NCBI RefSeq assembly: GCF_047495875.1
Contig: NC_092463.1
Location: forward strand, 8,140,622 to 8,204,621
Length of the DNA stretch: 64,000 bases
Origin: Pithys albifrons albifrons
Taxonomy: Eukaryota > Chordata > Aves > Passeriformes > Thamnophilidae
Direction: 5' to 3'
Numbering within the stretch: the stretch's first letter is position 1; each line of letters starts with the position of its first letter. A program made the position numbers and the translations under genes. The notes beneath the pieces are model-generated. The model was given only the letters and a program-made list of their open reading frames with translations, was not told the DNA's origin and did not search any database. Shown here in pieces: positions 25,516 to 38,094 of the stretch.

Positions 25516-25630
25516 TCATAGATTCATATATCAATATGTATTTGGTTTGGAAGCAACCTTTAAAGGTCATCTAGTACAACTCCCCTGCTCACTGCAAGGG
25601 GGTTGGACACCTTCAGCTTGGTCAGGTTTC
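25516..25630 (-). mobile_element. CR1 LINE fragment, 3' end, antisense
   Basis: The plus strand reads 'TCATAGATTCATATATCAAT', 'TTTGGTTTGGAAGCAACCTT', 'AAAGGTCATCTAGTACAACT' and 'CCCCTGC', then diverges. This is the inverted CR1 3' terminus with the remnant of its tail at 25516. Only ~115 bp is clear. It is inactive. Confidence 0.82.
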
Positions 25631-25764
25631 TCATGTCCTTCTTCATCCCAAATTCTCTCTTTACTTCCAAGGGCTTCCCTTCCCATATACTTTTGGTTTT
25701 TTTATGATTACCCTTTTCCGACCAGTCTCCTGGCTGATATCATCTTATATTGACAATAGTGTTG

Positions 25765-25828
25765 GTTCAAATGGAGGGCTGTGCTAGAGATCTCCACAGT
25801 CCCTTCCAAGCAGCCACCTGTGATTCTA
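25765..25828 (+). mobile_element. Old CR1-like 3' end fragment, sense
   Basis: 'GGGCTGTGCTAGAGATCTCC', 'ACAGTCCCTTCCAAGCAGCC' and 'TGTGATTCTAGAGG' resemble the sense CR1 3' end (ACTAGATGATCTCCAGAGGTCCCTTCCAACC...TGTGATTCT). It is short and diverged. It faces the antisense CR1 fragment 135 bp to its left, so the two are tail-to-tail relics. Confidence 0.5.
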
Positions 25829-28800
25829 GAGGAGTGTCAAGCTCCCCTTATTCCCAGAGTTTCCCTCTAGATGTGTAATTTCATGATGGTTTCAGTGATT
25901 TTCTGCAGAGATCAGCTTTTCACTGCCTCTAATCAACTCATGGCCATGTATTGGATCAGGCACCCAAACAACCTCTTATGAGACACAGTTTTGAGTGATA
26001 TGGTCTCTTTCTCCATATTTTAGCCTCACCCCAGTGTCAAGAATGCAGAAAGGAGAAGAAACTTTTTCTGTTTGTCTATGTTTTGTGCCAGGCTGCAACA
26101 TGAGTATAGGATTATTTACAAAGTTGTAAATATTTCACATACACTCTCTGCATTTTAATTTTTAAAAAAAAATCTAAAAAAAAAAGAAAAATATAGTTGA
26201 CTTTCTGTTATCTTGCAGGCTTTGTGCAGAAGAGCCTCTGTGTCAGGGACATCTGATCTGCTGAGACACCTGGAGTGGTATCTCTAGTTTGACAGCATGC
26301 AAGTGTCTCAGTCCTTGATAAACCTGAGTAAACATTTGCTTTATCAGCCAAGGTTCTCTTTGTGGCACCAACCATTGTCCTAGTTCCGCCTTCCTCCTCA
26401 TGTGACGAGACAGTTTCTGAAGCTGTGAATTCAGGTGAATTCAGGGGCACTCAGGCCATCTTGGAGATTGTGAACTGGGAGGGGAGAATTTATGAGCCCA
26501 CACACACACATGGGCTTCCGTGCCCCAGGAAATGAAAAAAGATAGCAGCAAACACTGAGCAGCACTGTTGTCACCAGCCTGGCAAACATGACTTGTTTAC
26601 AGCTTAGGAGCTCAGGTAGAGAATATTCCAAGGAGGCAGGTCTGGGCAGGAGCAGGGAGAGGTCTCCACAGCCCCATTTCACCCAAGCCACACCAAGCGG
26701 TGACTCAGTGAGCAAACACAGCTGAGCACTGGAAGTCTTGACTGGGCTTGCTGCAGTAACACCTGAAACTTCTATTTGCTTCCCAAGGGAATCTAGAAGT
26801 GAAGGACCAACCAAGCAAGACAGTTGAGTGGCAGAAAATGTTTCCTTCCTTTTGGTATAAACACACTTTCAGAATAGCATCTGTAAGTGCTGCGATTCCC
26901 ACAAGAGGGAAACAACAAACCAAGTTATCATAGGACAGTTAGTAAATAATAACAGTAATAGTAAAAATGACAGCAACAAAACACTCTTTCAACTAATTCT
27001 TGATTTTTTGTTGTAAATGGGGTTACTTTCACCTGACAGCACCAGGGAATGATGCTATATCACCTAAGGAAATAACACTTATTTCCCTGCTTCTCCTTTT
27101 TCTGGCACCCCATCAGCATTTTGTGAGGCCATTGCAGGACACAAGGAAATCACTCTGATCTCATGGTGCAACTTTTTATTTTGGAAGTCAATCCAGCCCC
27201 TGGGAATTGAGGGTACTCTCTCTGAAAGCAATTTCAACCTCCTTTGTTGCCCAAGACATGCTGTATAAACAATATGCTCCTCTGGTAGAAACTTAAAAAT
27301 GCATATCATGTGGGCAAAGACACACAGAAATGACTCCATGGTCCAGTTTTTGTCAGTATTGTCACAGGCAGGCAAAAATTCCCTGCTCTCAAAAAAGGAA
27401 CTTCTTGAAAAATGCAGTCCTTTAGGTTGACATTATTTTATTGAAGTTTCTAATACTGCTCTTTATGCAATAATTGCTACATGATGTGAAAAGGAGAAAC
27501 AGAGGGAAAAGGAAAATCTTTAACCATTTCTTGCTTTAGACACCTAGCATAATTTCTTATTACTTTGTGCAGAAGTTCAGCATAAAATTGCCTCGCTTCT
27601 AGACACTGAGCATTACAGGTGTTCTAAATATTAGAGGGTCCACCTGAGAGCCCTGACTGTTTCCACAGGGATAAATACAGGTGAAAGAATAGTTTGTAAT
27701 GAATATCATTCAACAAACCCTATCTTCCATTTGTGAATTGTCTGTGAAGAGATTGTAATTTTCTTGAGCTGTTTGCTGAATCACTTCCGGAAATCATTCT
27801 TCACCAGCAGCTTCTTTGAGAGCAATCTGCTGAGAGTATTTCATATTCCAAGTTGCCAACTTGAGCTACTTTTATGAGGTATGTCACTTCCCTGGTAGGA
27901 TCCATTCCCTACTTAGTTGAGAGTAACTCCTGAAGTTTGAATTTGTGTTCTGCACAATTCCAGTTATGAATATGAAATTTATAACTTTGCAAAGATGTCC
28001 TGAATTATTTGAAATCTGTTTGAAATATATTTGTTTTTTTGCAAATATTGGTAAAACATGGGAAACAAAACCAGCAAGTTTGAAGCAAACTCATTACAGC
28101 ATTCAAATGAACATCGTGGCTGCTGTAACCTCCTCAGATCAGGGTCTGTGCTTTTGGTGTGTTGGCTGGTTTGCAATCAGTGTTGTGTCATCTTGAGTCT
28201 AACAGGTTTTGGTAAATGACATTATTGAAAAGGTAGAGATAAAAGAAAACCTGTCAGAGACCATGTGTAAACAGAAAATGTTAACTCTGGTGATGACTGG
28301 GCACCTCATATGACTTATTCGGAATTACTGAGTGCTTGACCCTGATATTGCTCAAACACAGCTGTTCTGCTGACTTGGGAAGAGCCTTTCCTGGTGTCCT
28401 TCATCTCTTCCACAGCAAAATTAATTTCTAAACTTACCTCAGCTGAAAGAGTTGACAGGCAAGAGATTAGCTGGAAATAAAGTCATCTGGGAAGAACACC
28501 CCACTCCTAAATACTCTGAGAGATATGTTCAAACCTGAGGTTGCAATGGAGGCCCTAATGGTGGATAAAAACAGAAAGCTCTTAAGAGAAGGTTCATGTT
28601 TCTGTTGGCAGCGTTGTACAAAGTTGTTCCAAAATGGTTTATATTGCCAAGGATTGTGTTCTTTCAGGCTGGGCTTGGCTTTTCCTCTTCATGTCCTCAC
28701 GATGACAGCCCGTGTTGAAGGTGAGGGAGGGTGGAGTGTGTGGGAACCAGCTGGAGGATTGTTTTCTCCTTGTAGCTACTTGGTGCTGCTCCAAGCTGTG

Positions 28801-31800
28801 TAGTGCTTTGGAGGAGAGACATCCCTGAAGAGCCAAGGCATGAAGTGAAGGATCAAGACAGTGTCCACAGACAACCCACTCACCCTCCCGGCATCAGATG
28901 CAAATGTCTGCTTCAAAAATTTACCTTTTATATCGGGACAGCTGAAGGAAGGCAGTTGAGAGTGAAGCTCATGGGTTTGTTGAACTGGAAAGAAAACAAA
29001 TATTTGCCTGTGCACTCTTCCAATCATACAGAGAGAGAAGGCCTTATCTTGCAATCACAAAAGAATTATTGACAAGGCCTCAAATAATCCCAGCAAAACC
29101 TGCTCAAATAAAAGTTTTTGCAGAGCACAAAGCTGTGAAAATTAAAGGAATCAGAGAGTCTCTCAATCAGGAGCTAATGCTCCCTGAGAGCCCAGTGCCA
29201 CTCTAATGCACCTAATGAAGACAGAATGCCATTGGCATCTCTCATTCACCTGAAGACAGACAGAAATGAGCCCAGCACCCTTTCTATAAGGAGCACAGTA
29301 AGGGCCTGGAGTAGTGAAATCCTCAATTACAGGTGATTCAGAGGTCCTACTAGTGGATGCATTGTCGGTCTTCCTCGAACCAAAGGTCTGTAGTTAAAAA
29401 GGCAGACAAATGAACTACTTTAGCATAGTAATGATTTCATAAATGCATGTGTCTAAGTAATGATTCTCTGTATTATGCCTTCCTCCCACTCGTGTTAAGC
29501 CATCACGCCTGGATAATCTAGCACTCTGAATTAAGCTCTCCTGCTTTACCCATTCTGTGCCGAGAAATTCTGCCAGCGTTCAGCAAATCCCTGACCCCTA
29601 TCAAGTCCTTACAAGTACAAAATAATTCATTTTATTTATACAAGTCATCCTACAGGCCAGATTTATAGGGCAGGCAAAGTAAATGCACCTGTGTTGATGC
29701 AGTGGTAATTTCATCGTGTTCTGTCAGGGGGAGTCTGCTTAAAGATGGTGACTTTCATGGTGCAGCTTGATGGGGTTTGGCTACAGAACAGCCCAGCTGG
29801 CCAGCAAGCAGGGGTGAGCAGAACAGGACTGGATCTCCAAGTGGCTTTTGTGGCTTTTTTATTCCTAATAGCATATATTTAAAAAAGAAAAAGAAAAAAA
29901 GATTAATTTTGAAGAAGAGGAGAAAATAGCTACTCATTGGCTGTGAGGAGATTAACAAGGTAGTTTACCATAATATTAGAGGGGAGAAAGTCTTTTCATG
30001 GAAAGTACTGTGGGGAAGATGATTGTTTTTACTTGCAGTTGTTTTCCTTGCCTCCCCGTTGATCTTTTTTTCAGTTCTGTAGAACAGGCTCAGAAAGTGG
30101 TAAAAATCATATTATTTGTTAATGTGCCAGCCTGGTGAGTGGAGAATTTTCAGTGGTCTGCAAAGAGAACAAGCACAATTCCTGTTATTTGTTAATCACT
30201 TCTGTGTGCTTAACTTTCAAAGGCTGTTTTAAATATTTATTCTCCTTTTTCTCCAAGGATTTGTGTTTGCTTCTAAGAAGAAAATTAACTCTATCCCAGC
30301 CAGGATCAGGGCAGTACTGTTTCATTCCTTCCTGAGCCCAAACATAGTGGGCATAGAGAAGACAACACTCACAAGGAACAGTGTAAGGTCTTCCACTTTC
30401 CATTTGGAAGATGGAAAAGAAATTCAAGGAATCCTCCTTCATGATAAAGGAAAAAAAATCCCAAAACTAAAACAACAAAAAACACCCCCAAACTCACCAT
30501 CAACAACAAACCCCTCAGCAAAACTTTTGTTTAAGTAAGCAGTTTCACACAAATTCACCTTTAGCATTTCTAAGTTGACGTGCCACTCCATGGCAAGTTA
30601 CAACTGCTATCTGCAAGGAAATGGATTGGTCACAGAATAAGCCCTGACTTGTCACAAACTTGTGGTGAACTAATAAATGGTCAGGCTCAACTCATTGTAC
30701 TGCAACTATTATGCAAGTCTACCAATAGACAACAGCTTGCTTGATTCTTACTCACCTCATATGTCTGCCCAGGAGGTGGGAAACAACTTAATGAAATAAA
30801 CACAGTCAGACTTTGGCTCTTTTTCCCTCTCCCTTATAGGTGACATTAACTACTTGTGATATTGTCAAATTCCTTTCAGTTTTTATGTGGTGTAAGGGGC
30901 CATTAAGTGAGTCATTCTGCATAGATAAGGGAAGACAACAAAGATCTGGCATCCTGCTGGACCCAAAGTAGAAATCTCTGGAAGGAGTATGATTGCATGG
31001 GGATGTTTCTGTATGAGCTGAATCACAAAAAAGCATTCAAATACCACAATGATATTTTGTTTTGTACTGAAAACACTTCTTTCAGCTTGATAGAGCTGGA
31101 GGTATAAATTGGTTACTTTTCCCTATGCAAACAACTTTTGGTTATTCATCATGATATTCCTGTGTCCTTAATTTTCTACAAGATTTATGGGTGGGATGGA
31201 AGTTTTCTTTTATAATTTGATAAGGCATTGTTTTAAAACACCCATCAACCAATCAGGGAGGATAAGCCTAGTGATTGAAGTCAGCAATTACAAAATCTGT
31301 ATACTGAATACCTAAAGGTTACAGCTTGCAAACAGCCAGATGACAAGAAAATACTGTGTGATACTAATCATTAATCATAGCCTGCTTAAGAATGGCATTT
31401 TCAGGAATCAAGATCAATCTGCCAATGATTCACTAGCTGTAGAAAGAACTAAATTCATAGCATGCATTATTTGAAGTGAGTGTTTTGATCATTTCAGTAT
31501 CAAAAGCTGATTCCCATTGGTTGTATAGGAAGGAGGCAATCAAAGTCACCTCTGTTTTTCACATAACTTGTGTTTTTCAGTTAAATACTGACATCAAAAG
31601 TTTGTCATAAAAAGGCAGAGCCTTGTCTCTAGCCCTGTGTTACACGCAGTGAAATGCCAGTCCCACTGAATTTGGTGACAAAATTCCCATTCATTTAGCG
31701 TCACGTCAGAGAATTGATTTTTATTGACACACGGGGGAGCAATTAATTATTTACCCATCAGCCTGAGAGAACATTTCAAAAGGATTTATTTAAGGTGCTG

Positions 31801-31999
31801 TTCTTTAAAAATCAGTTATCTTGAGGCATGTGATACCTTACACAGTTCACTCTGCTTAAATACCTTCTACTCAATTAGCTCATGTTTTTATTCAGGAGAG
31901 GAGATGGATAGGTCTCTTCAACTGGCAATGCTTTTGGAGTGTGTCAGGCCAAAGGGAAGCTAATTACAGGGAAGAGAGAAAAATGTGGAAATTACTATT
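25829..31999. other. Unassigned single-copy DNA
   Basis: Long stretch with no recognised gene or dispersed repeat. It contains A-rich tracts at about 26162-26191 and 29879-29901, a perfect 10-bp doublet GTGAATTCAG at 26425-26444, and an A/C-rich run at about 30450-30535. The frames found are short, overlapping and domain-free. Confidence 0.5.
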
Positions 32000-34900
32000 T
32001 GCAGAGGGCACTTTAGGGAGGAACCTTTGCTGTGAGCAGTTCTCTCACATTACACATGCTAAAGCTGTACTCTTCTGGCCATAAGATTAATGATGCCAAG
32101 CCAAACATTATACCCATGTTGCAAGGGTCGCAAGCAGACTTCTTTTATCATGTTTCTCATTTTGCTGGCCACTAAGGTATTTACCAAGGAATTACTATAT
32201 ATCCAGGTTTCAGTAGATTAAAATAGAAACATGCCACTGCTTACTGGATACATCTGCTCTCATTAGTATAACTTGTTGCTGTTGGCATGAAGCAGTTTAA
32301 TTAAAATGACAGCATAGTTTTCTGTGGAATCAGTGCCTGTTCCCAGTGGGCCTCCTCAGATAGCTGTGAATAACTGGTGCTTGCTGTGGTGGCTGCAGAA
32401 AGAAGCCAGGGCTTCTTGCTCACTGTTACCCCTCCAGACAGTCCACTTGGAGAGGAGGACAGAACAGTGCTTCTGCTTATGTTAAACCTGACTTTTATTA
32501 TTTTTTTTCTTTCCTAGTTATTCTTCATTTAGGGTTCAGTTCAACTCATTCCATTAATACCTATGAATGTTGTATATTTATTAGTGACTCAGGTGTAGGA
32601 TGCATAGGTTGATGAGCTACTGAGAGCAGAGAGAGGCCAGGTCCCAACTCCATAAGGAATGAAGTTGCACCTGCTAAATACTGAAGAAATGATGGAAGTT
32701 TCCAGAAAATCCTGTGATTGCCTTGGAAGTTATGAATAAGCAAATTGACAGGGTCATTTGCCTTTTGTTTGCTGTGTTTTGAGGTGATACTTGGCAAATA
32801 ATTTAGGGATTTTTTTTCCTGCAATGGCATAGGTTAGAAGCTGGGCTGGGTCAAGAAACTACTCCAGCATGTGAAAAACGTGAAAAGTTTTCAAAGTACT
32901 TGGTCAAAGCACACTTACACTGAAGTCTGGTGGCCAGGCCACTTTTCTGAGATTCTGATCTGGGAATAGGATTTGGGACATGCCCATTCTAAGCAGTTTC
33001 CCTAGCCAGGAGCCAGTGTTTTCCTGGTTTCCATGGGCAATCCTCCCCAGCACTGAAATAGAAGCAGTTGAATCACAGGTGTGGTTGCCCAAAGCTTTCT
33101 TGGATCGTCATCAGAGAGAGAAAGTTTTCTTCAGGGAGTCATTGAAAGACCATGGAGATCACCCCACCAGCACCTTCTCTTGTTATAAGTTTACTAAATA
33201 ATATAAATCCTTCATTTCAACAAGTGGATGACTCAGTTTTCCAATGGCATGGGAAGTAGTGAAAGATCCAAGTCTTGCCATGTCTGCCTGACAACATAAT
33301 TTCTACCTAACTCTCTCAGCTCCACCTTGGACTAGTCACTTGAAGAAATGATACTGTTTTGAAGGAAAAGATGGTGTCATCTCTTAACCACTTTTGGTAT
33401 GAGAGAAAATCAGCCACCTACTCCTCACCCAGCAAGTGGAGCAGTGTGGTTAAAACATTTAATAATACAAGGCTTGTGATGAAATCCAAGACCTCTCTTT
33501 TCTGTTCTTTCTGAGGCAAAAAGCACAATTACATAGTTGAGTGGTTTTGGAGGTGGTTTCAGAAAAGTGCCTGTCCTGCCCACTCGCTGGGGTGGGTGCC
33601 AGCAGAGATCTGGAGACCTGCGCAGTGCAAACACACAAGATGCATCTTCTTCTCACTGTAGTGGGGAAACTTTCTGTTTCATGGTGGCTAAAACCAGTTG
33701 AAGCACTTTTGGCTATCTGGCCATCAAAGCACAGTAGAGGTGGACCTAGAAAGAATGGGAAATGTTCCAGTGCTAATGAACTGTATAAAGCAGTGGGGCT
33801 GAAGGTGCCTCTTCTCCCATCTAAGTAGCCAAAAGCAAGAAAACAGATGTTGACAGACACATGGACTCCTGCTTGGAGTCTCAAGGTAGGCCACTGGCAG
33901 ACCTGGAGTTAAAACCAGGAGCCTTTGGTGGTCTCACAGGTCCAGAGGCCATGGGATGGAGCTGTCCCTCACTTGTCTTTTCTAATGGTGTATTTTACCT
34001 GCTTTTTCTTTTTAAGTAGATCCTAACTCTCTCTTCCTTTGGTTAGCAGTGTGGAAAAGCAGTGAAGGGGAGCCAGAGTGTCTGCAGTGAGGATGTGTTT
34101 GTGTTTCCACATATAAATGTAATAGAGGGAAAATGCTACATAAGTTCACTTGCTGACTGTTTTGCTCCAGTGGCATGGCCAAAGAACAATCACCCAAACT
34201 CATCCATGTGTGAAAATTGTAATATTGGAAAAGGCTCCTGTGTTTGCTATTAGTCATATTTCTTTATAACGACTTTTCTCTGTAAGTGGATACAGAAATA
34301 ACTCTTCAGATTATGGATTGGAGCAGAGAGCTGTATTTGTTTAGTGGTGTAGCTGCATGGATTGGCATCCCCCTGCTCAGAAGAAATGTTTTTAACCAGC
34401 CAGAACAAGAAATACTGTTGAAAAACCTACATGGGTTGCACTGACAGCATTCAAATGTAAAAGCAGCTAGGTGTTTCAGGAGCCAAAACATGATTATTTT
34501 TAAATGGCTGTGGTTAAGAATGGTTATTATTTATTGTTTGAACACAGCAGCACCTACTGGCTCCAGCCAGAAATCAGGACTTCACTATGGTAGGTGTAAA
34601 AAGAAGTAAAAATGAGTTTTCCACCTCTGTTCTGAGTCTGGACAGGGGAAACAGACAGAGTGTTTGGACACAACCAGCACAAAGGAGGAGCAGGAGGCTG
34701 AGAAAGGAGCCTCAGAGAGCAGGGCAAGCTGGTGATAATGTGTTGTGCATGTTTCTGGATGGAAGGAAAATGTGGAGAGGTGTCAATGCCTCAGTGACAT
34801 GCTGCAGTTTGTAAGAGGGGAAGGTCAGGGGGATGTGTGGAATGCAGTGGGAGAAAGAGACTTGCTGGTTAGCAATAAAGTGTGGGATAATGGGATGGGC

Positions 34901-36151
34901 AGGAGTGGATGGAGAGTGGCAACAGTGTTTTCTCATCCAATTATACTAAACTGGAGGGAAAAAAGGTTGATTATAATTTTTTGTTGTAGTTTAGTTGGTT
35001 GGTTTGTTTGTTTGAGGTTCTTTGTTGTTAATGGTAAGTTTTTTTCCAGAAAACCCACCTTGGGAAAAGCTAAAGCTAAGCTGTTTGACTTGGCATGTAG
35101 CAAGATGGGATGGTTTTACCTCCTGCATGGAGGATTCAGGATACCCTGACAGCATTCTTTTCCATCCAACACTCTTAGCAAAAGGCACTCAGTGCAAGTG
35201 GGCATAAGTGTCCCTCTTTCTTTCCCAGCCTCACTTCCCAGGATCCAGACCTCTACCTCTGCCCCCTGAAACCAGGATTTACAGAGATGTGGCTGTTGTG
35301 GAGGCAGGTGCAAAACTTCTCCTGAACTTAGCAGCAAATCCCTAATTCTCTGGAAAGCTGTTGTTCATCTTTCCTCCCCATCAAGAATAACACTCAACTT
35401 TCCACAATAGTTTTGATTGATTTTTTCCTACAACAGAAAATGAAAATTATCTACAAAAGTGATTTCCTTCCACAAATGTTTAGTTTTCTTCCGTAAAAAC
35501 ACTTTTTGCTTGGAGTATTATTCTCACTGAAAATTTTGTGGCCTTAGTGGTGAAAGTGCAATGAAGAAAATTATTTTTGCAGCAGTATTTCAAATATAAA
35601 TGGTCAGGAAGAGTTTTGTCTAGGACAAGAATCAGGAAAAATGAGAAGCAGTTAAAGCCTGTATTCAATTCCATTTTAAGATCTCTCTTTTAGAGCTGTT
35701 TCCATATAATGGTTCAGAAATGTCCAGGGAAGTTCTGTCATTTCTGTTTTCCATCTCAGACTGAAACTGAAATAAGCAAAGAGTCTTATAAGAAACCTTT
35801 TTCTTATGTAGAGTTTTACAATTCCCTATGTGTTTATCCTCATGAGGTTTAGATAAAAAATCCAGATTTTTCCTTTTTTAAATGTAAGCCACACTCAAAA
35901 TCTGCTGAGGTTTCCCCATCACTAATTTTAACATGTATCTGAAATTCCTTGCTGTGAAGATGAAGCGTAGTGTTAAATTAAAATCAGATGCATCAAGACC
36001 AACTCTCTCCTGCCTTGGCAAGTGTATGGGGTTGATGCTCTGAAGAATAGTTTTTGTTTTGTCACACAGTTTTACTAAATGATCCAGATGGGTGCAACTG
36101 AAGGAGGGTTGTTGGAATTTTGAAAAAAAATTAAATGAATCCTAACTTGTT
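32000..36151. other. Unassigned single-copy DNA
   Basis: No gene or repeat family recognised. Opposing frames at 33459-33884 and 33541-33828 overlap on the same bases and neither has a domain. A short TTTG-type run occurs near 34999-35014. Confidence 0.5.
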
Positions 36152-36178
36152 AAAAAAAAAAAAGAAAGAAAGAAAGAG
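36152..36178 (+). repeat. A-tract followed by (GAAA)n
   Basis: Twelve A residues lead into four GAAA/AAAG units. Such A-rich simple repeats often grow from retroposon tails, but no retroposon body is recognisable immediately upstream. Confidence 0.9.
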
Positions 36179-36348
36179 GTAATTTTCTGGTTCATCATTT
36201 CATTTAGTTCTCCTTGTATGTATAGGGAAAGACATATTATTTTTCCTTTCTCCTCAAGTAGAAATGCCAGGTAAGGACAGGTCTTATTAGCTGGCAGGAT
36301 ACAGCATGATGTTGGACTTGACTGTGGTCCAGGGAGTGACGGGGAGGA

Positions 36349-36394
36349 GTGTGCGGGTGTGGGTGTGGGTGTGGGTGTATGTGTGGGTGTGTGC
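36349..36394 (+). repeat. Imperfect (GGGTGT)n simple repeat
   Basis: A G/T-strand hexanucleotide run: GCGGGTGT, three more GGGTGT-like units, then GTATGTGTGGGTGTGTG. It produces a histidine/threonine-rich shadow frame on the minus strand. It differs from the vertebrate telomere unit TTAGGG, so an interstitial telomere is not supported. Confidence 0.9.
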
Positions 36395-38030
36395 ATTCAT
36401 TCCTGCCACCCTGGCCAGCCCTCCTTGGACAGCAGAAGGGGTTTCTTGGCTGCAGCAGTAGCCACAATGCATTTTCCGGTTGGACATGATCTTCTTCCTT
36501 AACCAAATGTTTTTTCCTCACAGGAACTGCAAGCAAAGGTCTGTATTGTTGAGAACTGGTAGAGATGGATGCCCAAGAGATGAAGCACCACAGTCCTTGT
36601 TTGACAGCCAGCCTTGTTTTATTAAAAACCACATATTGCATGTATGGTTTGCCTGAGGCAAAGCCCAGCATCAGTGCAGTATGTCCACCCTGAAACCAAC
36701 TGCTTGCAAATTGAGGTAGGCACCTTGTTCTCTGTCAGTTCCCTGAAAGAACAAGCAATACTGCTGAGCTCCTTCTAAAACTCTGAACATCACATTTCCA
36801 TGCTGAGAGCTGGGTTGGCTGGTCCCTCGACCACCATAAGCCATATAAAATTTATTATTGTACAACAGCACAGTTTCTTCAAAGTTAAAGTTGATGGTTT
36901 GCTGTCTTGGTGATTCTTTTTCACTTGTGCAGAAAGCAGTTATTTGAGTTTTTTACTTAGTGACCAGAAGGCTTCCTGAGTAGCAATATTTGGTGGCTGT
37001 GAGTTTAAGTAGTTGAAGTTATAAATAAGAATCTTTAAACACAGAAAAATCTTACAACTGGAAAGACTTTTCAACCCTCATTTTTTAAAATTGCCACTGG
37101 ATGGGGTCAGGTAAGGTTCCTGAAGTGTTTGACCTGGAATAAATAAAAATGAAATTTTGGAAAGCTGAAGGATTTTTATTTTTAAAATCTGTGAATGTTA
37201 TACAGAAAAAGCTATTTGGCTTTTCTTTTCTGTGTGCTACCAATAATACTAGTCCCTGAAACAGCAAAAGAAATTTTCTTTTGCTGAGTCTAAAAAAAAA
37301 AAAAAAAGTAGTAACAGAAGTAGACCCTAATCAGATTGTGATTATTATTTTTAGGGTGGCTATTAGGAAAAAAACCCCAACAAATCACAGCCAAACCAAT
37401 ACCCTCCTCCTCTGTACAATCTGTGAGCTAAATTCCCCTGAAATTGCCAGACATTTGATCCTAGTGACACAAATTATTGTGAGCTTGGAATGATATCAAT
37501 TACTCTCCATTACTACCCAAGGGCTTGCTGCTATGGTGGTTAATAGGCCAAATCCTAAGGTGCCCTTTACATTTGTGGGTAAGGTCAAAAGCAATTAAGG
37601 AATGGAGGATCTGTGGTGAAAGCTGCACAAGTGTGATATTGGTGGGGGTTTATTTTGTAAATCGGTCACATCATTCAAGCAGTGATGGATTTGATCAGAA
37701 GATGGGCTCTTCCCAGTGCTACCCAGACTCAGAGGTCTATGGAAAACCAGCTTTCCCTTGATCCAATCTGTAACTCGTGGCTGTGGCTTAACAAGGAGTA
37801 TAGGATAGGGAGTGCATTGGGGGTGTAGCTAAAGGAACTAGGTGCAGAGAGAAGCCAAATGACCCCACATATTTTGAAACTTCTGAGATACTCTTCTATA
37901 AGACAGATATATTATCACATATGTTCTCATACTTAGTTACCAGCCATATTAAAACCACATCCCCGGTCTCTGTCTCTACCTTTCACTTCAGTTTAGCTAC
38001 ATCACTGGACCAAGGTACTCTCTGTGCACC
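36395..38030. other. Unassigned single-copy DNA
   Basis: No gene recognised. A homopolymer of 16 A lies at 37292-37307. Nothing else supports a feature. Confidence 0.5.
37292..37307 (+). repeat. Poly(A) tract, 16 A
   Basis: Uninterrupted A16. No processed pseudogene or LINE body is recognisable upstream, so it is listed only as a homopolymer. Confidence 0.95.
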
Positions 38031-38094
38031 TTAATTGGACTCGATGATCCTTGTGGGTCCCTTCCAACTCAGAATAGTCTGTGATTCTGTAATG
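38031..38094 (+). mobile_element. CR1 LINE fragment, 3' end, sense
   Basis: 'TAATTGGACTCGATGATCCT', 'TGTGGGTCCCTTCCAACTCA' and 'GAATAGTCTGTGATTCTGTA' is a textbook avian CR1 3' terminus in plus orientation, with one clear ATTCTGT tail unit. Only ~65 bp is retained, so the copy is severely 5'-truncated. Confidence 0.88.

Noticed and set aside
36349..36394. Interstitial telomere repeat
   Set aside because: The unit is GGGTGT with irregular spacing, not TTAGGG.
36237..36671. 144-codon minus-strand frame with a His/Thr-rich run
   Set aside because: The His/Thr run is the translated GGGTGT repeat; the rest has no domain.
37292..37307. Processed pseudogene marked by a poly(A) tail (also considered for 57513-57528)
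   Set aside because: No open or decayed coding sequence, and no flanking direct repeats, could be identified upstream of either tract.
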